Part shown: in pieces, positions 6,105 to 8,894 of the stretch
How the letters are laid out: every line of letters starts with the position of its first letter
Position numbering within the stretch: position 1 is the first letter of the stretch
Source of the DNA: an uncultured Marmoricola sp.
GTDB lineage: Bacteria; Actinomycetota; Actinomycetes; Propionibacteriales; Nocardioidaceae
NCBI GenBank assembly: GCA_937868455.1
Contig: CALMMO010000181.1
Span: 1 to 8,894, forward strand
DNA: 8,894 bases
Direction of reading: 5' to 3'
The notes under the pieces: generated by a model
What the model was told of the DNA's origin: nothing
Seen by the model: only the letters and a program-made list of their open reading frames with translations
Database searches by the model: none
Translations under genes and position numbers: made by a program

Positions 6105-7214
6105 ATGTTGCCAACACTCAAGAGAGCGATGGCGGTCGCTGTCGCCGTGCTCACCACCACTGCGGTGCTCACGCCAGCCCAGGCAAGCATTGGTAGCGGG
6201 GACCAGAGTGCATGCGCCACCAAGGCGGGCGTTCTCTATTGTTGGGGCGCCAACCTGAAGGGCCAGTTAGGTCTTGGCGACACCATCACCCGCCACGCAC
6301 CCACCCAAGTCGGCACCGCCACAAACTGGACATCTGTCAATGGTGGGTTCTTCCACATGTGCGCAATCAAAAGCAAGACACTGTGGTGTTGGGGCCAAAA
6401 CGATTACGGCGAGCTTGGCCAAGGCACCACGAGCACTGCTGCCTCGAGCACAACCCTGCGCGTGGGCACCGCCGCAGATTGGAAGCAGGTTTCTGCGGGG
6501 GGCAGTACGACGTGCGGACTTCGAGGCAAGAAACTGTGGTGCTGGGGCCGCAACTTCAACTACATGGTCGGCCCGACCGACCTCGGCACCGAAGTAACGA
6601 CCCCAACCCCGATTCGCCGCGATGTGAACTGGAAGCACGTGTCGGTGGGTATCAGCCACGTGTGTGCGATCCGGACCAACAAGCGGCTCTACTGCTGGGG
6701 CAGCAACACGTGGGGTGCGGTTGGCGACGGGACGACCACCGTTGTCAGTGCACCCAAGCGGATCGGCAGCAGTCGTTGGTTGGACGTCGGCACTGGCTAC
6801 GGAGTGACCTGCGGCGTGAAGACCAACAAGACCGGCTGGTGCTGGGGCTACGGAGGCTCAGGCCATCTAACGGGCTCCTACGACAACGCCCTAACCCCGA
6901 GGCAGGTTCCCGGAACCTGGCGGACCATCCACATAGGGCAAACAGCTACGTGCGGGATCAAGCGTGACCGATCGTTGTGGTGTTGGGGATCAAACAACGC
7001 CGGGCAACTGGGCAACGGCACCACCATCAGTTCGCTCACCCCGGTTCACGTGGCGCTTCCGGCTGGAGCAAAGTCGGTGTCGCTCGGGTTCCATCACACC
7101 TGTGCCGAAACGATGACCCGTGAGGTCTATTGCTGGGGTTCAGACTCGACGGGCCAGATCGGCAACGGCACAGCGACATCGACCCAGGTCCTCACCCCCA
7201 CCCGAGTGCTCTGA
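6105..7214 (+). CDS. Secreted seven-repeat RCC1-type beta-propeller protein
   Basis: This 369-residue exported protein has an N-terminal signal peptide with basic residues K6/R7, a hydrophobic run at 8-22 and a probable cut after AQA (27/28). The rest is seven RCC1-like repeats of about 50 residues. Each is marked by (Y/W)CWG, with the Cys at 46, 95, 146, 197, 246, 293 and 343. Most are followed by a G-x-(L/V/I)-G-x-G-T turn and a TP-x-x-V strand. Each repeat has a second Cys 9-10 residues before the CWG Cys (37, 86, 137, 187, 236, 283, 333), for 14 in all, so every blade may be stapled by a disulfide outside the cell. No catalytic motif, sortase signal or anchor is seen, and the chain ends directly after the last repeat. 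RCC1 propellers usually bind partners, and the ligand here is unknown. The start is set by AGGGAG (6094-6099), 5 nt from the ATG. It converges with the TetR gene. Confidence 0.9.
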   Translation: MLPTLKRAMAVAVAVLTTTAVLTPAQASIGSGDQSACATKAGVLYCWGANLKGQLGLGDTITRHAPTQVGTATNWTSVNGGFFHMCAIKSKTLWCWGQNDYGELGQGTTSTAASSTTLRVGTAADWKQVSAGGSTTCGLRGKKLWCWGRNFNYMVGPTDLGTEVTTPTPIRRDVNWKHVSVGISHVCAIRTNKRLYCWGSNTWGAVGDGTTTVVSAPKRIGSSRWLDVGTGYGVTCGVKTNKTGWCWGYGGSGHLTGSYDNALTPRQVPGTWRTIHIGQTATCGIKRDRSLWCWGSNNAGQLGNGTTISSLTPVHVALPAGAKSVSLGFHHTCAETMTREVYCWGSDSTGQIGNGTATSTQVLTPTRVL

Positions 7215-7230
7215 CCTCCACCTTGCCTGA

Positions 7231-7265
7231 CCAACTAGGGGGCACGAGACCTAGCTGATAGTTGG
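7231..7265. terminator. Inverted repeat between convergent RCC1 and TetR genes
   Basis: CCAACTA (7231-7237) is complementary to TAGTTGG (7259-7265). A competing inner pairing, CTAGG (7235-7239) with CCTAG (7250-7254), uses part of the same bases. The element lies between the two convergent stops and runs into the 3' end of the TetR gene. There is no T-tract, so it is a weak candidate for a shared terminator. Confidence 0.3.
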
Positions 7266-7877
7266 TGCCACGGTAGAAGTCAGGAGCGTGCGCAAGGCCC
7301 GCGTGATGAACTCATCACGTTGGGCCTTCGTGCTTTTTCTAAACCCCTCGATGAGCACTCCATCCAGGGCGGCGATCAAGGTGTCCGCGAGTTCAGCGGC
7401 CACATCGGGGCGGCTTCGGGCGATCAAGTCAGTGACCAAATCAGTCAACGCTGCTCGTTGCTCGGCGAACACCGCCGCCAACTCAGGTGACCGAGTCGCT
7501 TCAAGTGAGAGCTCGAGCCGGGCCAACAAGGTGTTGGGCTCGTTGAGCCAGGCCGCGAACATGGCGCCTGTTTCGACCGTGGCTCTCTCGGTGTCGGGCT
7601 CCCCGTCGAGCCTCAACGACATCGCGGCGATCTCTTCACGCACTCCCGTTACGACGTACGTCGCCAACGCAGTGAGCAGCGCTTGACGAGTGCGAAGGTA
7701 GGCCGAGCACGATCCCTGCGGCAGGCCTGCCTGGGCGTCCACGGCGCGGTGAGTGAGCCCACGAAGCCCATGTGCGGCCAGCACTTGCACTGCTGAATCG
7801 AGTATCAACCGCATGCGGGGCGAGAGCGCTTGGGCATGGGAGAGAGGAGCGAGCGACAACCAATTTGCCCCTTTCAT
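7251..7877 (-). CDS. TetR-family transcriptional repressor
   Basis: This 208-residue dimeric DNA-binding regulator has the N-terminal three-helix TetR DNA-binding domain at about residues 20-70 (MRLILDSAVQVLAAHGLRG, then the helix-turn-helix LTHRAVDAQAGLPQGSCSAY). The recognition helix GLPQGSCSAYLRTRQALL resembles a common actinobacterial subgroup in which S-x-x-Y-x-x-x-R-x-x-L is conserved. The C-terminal two thirds are all-helical and variable, and would bind an unknown small ligand. The ATG at 7875-7877 gives about 20 residues before the first helix, as is usual. A second ATG (7812-7814) would give a shorter form, and neither has a clear Shine-Dalgarno. The gene is divergent from a 60-residue membrane-protein gene, and the 98-nt gap holds two copies of a dyad that fits a TetR operator. 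Autoregulation and control of that neighbour are inferred. Confidence 0.92.
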   Translation of the reverse strand: MKGANWLSLAPLSHAQALSPRMRLILDSAVQVLAAHGLRGLTHRAVDAQAGLPQGSCSAYLRTRQALLTALATYVVTGVREEIAAMSLRLDGEPDTERATVETGAMFAAWLNEPNTLLARLELSLEATRSPELAAVFAEQRAALTDLVTDLIARSRPDVAAELADTLIAALDGVLIEGFRKSTKAQRDEFITRALRTLLTSTVAPTIS

Positions 7878-7932
7878 GGCTTGTGAGGAACGACACTACT
7901 CCCGAATTTGAATCTCATCGTGGTTTGAGAGA

Positions 7933-7965
7933 TTCTACATGTGTAGAGATTCTACGTATGTAGAA
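7933..7965. promoter_or_regulatory. Tandem palindromic operator, likely TetR binding site
   Basis: Two dyads with the same arms follow each other: TTCTAC-ATGT-GTAGAG (7933-7948, five-base arms TCTAC/GTAGA perfect) and TTCTAC-GTAT-GTAGAA (7950-7965, six-base arms perfect). Their centres are 17 bp apart, so bound dimers would lie about one and a half turns apart. The second ends 10 nt before the ATG of the membrane-protein gene and overlaps its likely Shine-Dalgarno. On the minus strand each copy contains TAGAAT, a good -10 hexamer, so binding could also block the repressor's own promoter. No footprint is known; the assignment rests on symmetry and position. Confidence 0.72.
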
Positions 7966-7975
7966 AGGATCGAAG

Positions 7976-8158
7976 ATGACCTTCGACTTGTTCCCCGGAT
8001 ACATCTGGGTTGTCGCCATGATCGCAACCGCGCTGACCGTTGGCGCCCTGGCGCTGGTCGCAGCCGCAGTGGGGTTCTTCACCACCCACCACCGCATTCG
8101 CGTTGGCCGCCACGAAACCATGACCCACTACTACAGCCACCTGGCCTTGGGGCACTAG
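7976..8158 (+). CDS. Small single-helix membrane protein, probable TetR target
   Basis: This 60-residue protein starts MTFDLFPGYIWVV. It has one long hydrophobic segment (about residues 10-35, alanine- and valine-rich, ending VGFFTT) and a basic, histidine-rich tail (HHRIRVGRHETMTHYYSHLALGH). The charge pattern suggests the tail is inside the cell. The start is well supported by AAAGGA (7964-7969), 6 nt before the ATG and directly downstream of the tandem operator. I recall similar short actinobacterial proteins with a basic R-x-x-R-x-x-H/R-E-T tail and a YY motif near the end, but no function. Being alone behind a dedicated repressor suggests an inducible role at the membrane, for instance sensing or assisting a transporter elsewhere. 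That is inference only. A GC-rich hairpin follows 64 nt after the stop, so it is probably monocistronic. Confidence 0.72.
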   Translation: MTFDLFPGYIWVVAMIATALTVGALALVAAAVGFFTTHHRIRVGRHETMTHYYSHLALGH

Positions 8159-8222
8159 CCCCTCGTTGACCTCCCTCGCACGGACCTACCGGCGCCCCCG
8201 GACCCCCCTAGGTCCCTGGCCG

Positions 8223-8253
8223 ACCGCCCCTGGCTCATCGAGCCGGGGGCGGT
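8223..8253 (+). terminator. Strong GC-rich hairpin ending the small membrane gene
   Basis: Two 14-nt arms (8223-8236 and 8240-8253, one T-G wobble, otherwise paired) flank the 3-nt loop ATC and are followed by TTGGCTTT. The left arm and loop contain the minus-strand stop codon of the neighbouring gene (TCA at 8235-8237), so the right arm is coding DNA on the other strand. A smaller dyad, GGACC/GGTCC (8200-8204 and 8211-8215), precedes it. It is placed to terminate from the plus side and perhaps both. Confidence 0.68.
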
Positions 8254-8894
8254 TTGGCTTTGCCCAGTCGCGCAAGCCACCACTGGAACACCTCGTCATC
8301 GCTCTCATACGCGCGTGTCATCAAACGGCCTGCCTCGACGAGATCGTCGCGGCTCCCCCGCTGCTGAGCGGTTCGCACGAGTTCACCGGCTCGACTCCAC
8401 AAGCCCTCGTCCATCGGCACCGGCAGCCCAGCCACCTGTTTGGCCGACACCTTGATGGCATCAAGGTGCAGTGCCGTCCCTGCGTACGACGCAGCGCAGT
8501 ACGCCGCAATCGGCGGCGACATCAACACTGCCGCGAGCAGCCACAGATCGGCCTCGGAATGAGGGACGACACTGATGACCGGCACAGATGGCAACCAGCC
8601 ACCCTGCTCATCTGCAACCGCCTCGATGACCTTGCCCTGAGTGCCCACTAGCACCTTGGGGACGAGGCGCCGACGGGCCCACGACTTGAGTTTGGCGGGC
8701 AACGACTCCACATCGATCCGGGGAGCCGAATAGGACGACTTCGCGAATCGGATGGTTCGTTGGCCCCACAAACATTGGGCTGGGTCGATGAGCCCGGTCG
8801 TAATCAACGGCGGGTTGGTGCCCGCTAAGTCGTCGTAGACGAAGGGAATGAGTCCGTAGTACTCGTCTCGAAAGTCCGCCGAACAGTCAGCAAG
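8235..8894 (-). CDS. C-terminal part of a putative N6-adenine DNA methyltransferase-like protein (5' partial)
   Basis: The frame stays open from the TGA at 8235-8237 to the right edge, giving 219 visible residues. A TTG at 8805-8807 is the first possible start inside the window, but the conserved-looking sequence continues upstream of it (DCSADFRDEYYGLIPFVYDD), so the gene starts beyond the edge. Visible blocks are GLIDPAQCLWGQRTIRFAKS, RLVPKVLVGTQGKVIEAV, GGWLPSVPVISVVP, and LWLLAAVLMSPP followed by GTALHLDAIKVSAKQVAGLPVP. The last pattern (a small helix, then a K-x-S-x-x-x-V-x-x-LP-x-P end) is typical of the C-terminal target-recognition region of TaqI-like or type I/IIG adenine methylases. 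The catalytic NPPY motif and SAM-binding motifs would lie outside the window, so methyltransferase activity is inferred. Whether it belongs to a restriction or phage-defence system cannot be seen. Confidence 0.6.
   Translation of the reverse strand, partial: LADCSADFRDEYYGLIPFVYDDLAGTNPPLITTGLIDPAQCLWGQRTIRFAKSSYSAPRIDVESLPAKLKSWARRRLVPKVLVGTQGKVIEAVADEQGGWLPSVPVISVVPHSEADLWLLAAVLMSPPIAAYCAASYAGTALHLDAIKVSAKQVAGLPVPMDEGLWSRAGELVRTAQQRGSRDDLVEAGRLMTRAYESDDEVFQWWLARLGKAKPPPAR

Noticed and set aside
6212..6967. A 251-codon + strand ORF inside the RCC1-repeat gene
   Set aside because: It is an alternate frame of a repetitive gene. Its apparent repeats only mirror the repeated DNA of the real frame.
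8166..8651. A 161-codon + strand ORF opposite the edge methyltransferase-like gene
   Set aside because: The minus frame has family-like blocks and stays open to the window edge. The plus frame crosses the terminator hairpin and has no domain.

Overview
The window looks like chromosomal DNA from a GC-rich actinobacterium. An acidimicrobial or similar free-living lineage is possible, but that is inference. The support is the visibly G/C-biased third codon positions, an adjacent pair of co-dependent acyl-CoA dehydrogenases of the kind common in actinobacterial FadE pairs, an actinobacterial-type pyruvate phosphate dikinase, and TetR and NYN proteins typical of the phylum. No rRNA, tRNA, CRISPR array or transposase gene is visible.

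Layout. Positions 1-2129 (+) hold two tightly linked acyl-CoA dehydrogenase subunits. The first is cut by the left edge. Each lacks sequence elements that the other carries, so they probably form one heteromeric flavoenzyme. A spacer at 2130-2309 contains five consecutive inverted repeats, including one with 22-nt arms that probably ends the operon. Two small + strand genes follow: a two-helix membrane protein resembling DUF3955 (2310-2519) and a NYN/PIN-like nuclease-fold protein (2533-2898). Between this pair and the convergent ppdK gene (3026-5695, -) lie three further hairpins.

Positions 5696-6104 contain no intact large gene. They do contain a 40-codon ORF (5967-6089) that looks like the fused start and end of a lost copy of the next gene. 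That next gene (6105-7214, +) encodes an exported seven-repeat RCC1-type beta-propeller with one cysteine pair per repeat. A TetR-family repressor (7251-7877, -) is divergent from a 60-residue single-helix membrane protein (7976-8158, +). The space between them holds two tandem copies of a TTCTAC-N4-GTAGA dyad spaced 17 bp apart, the probable operator. A strong GC-rich hairpin then separates the small gene from a right-edge partial gene (8235-8894, -), which resembles the C-terminal specificity region of an N6-adenine DNA methyltransferase-like protein.

Functionally the window is mixed: acyl-CoA beta-oxidation, PEP/pyruvate interconversion, a secreted propeller protein, and a self-contained TetR/small-membrane-protein module. 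The least explained parts are the palindrome chain at 2144-2257, the decayed RCC1 paralogue, and the TetR operator with its tiny membrane-protein target.
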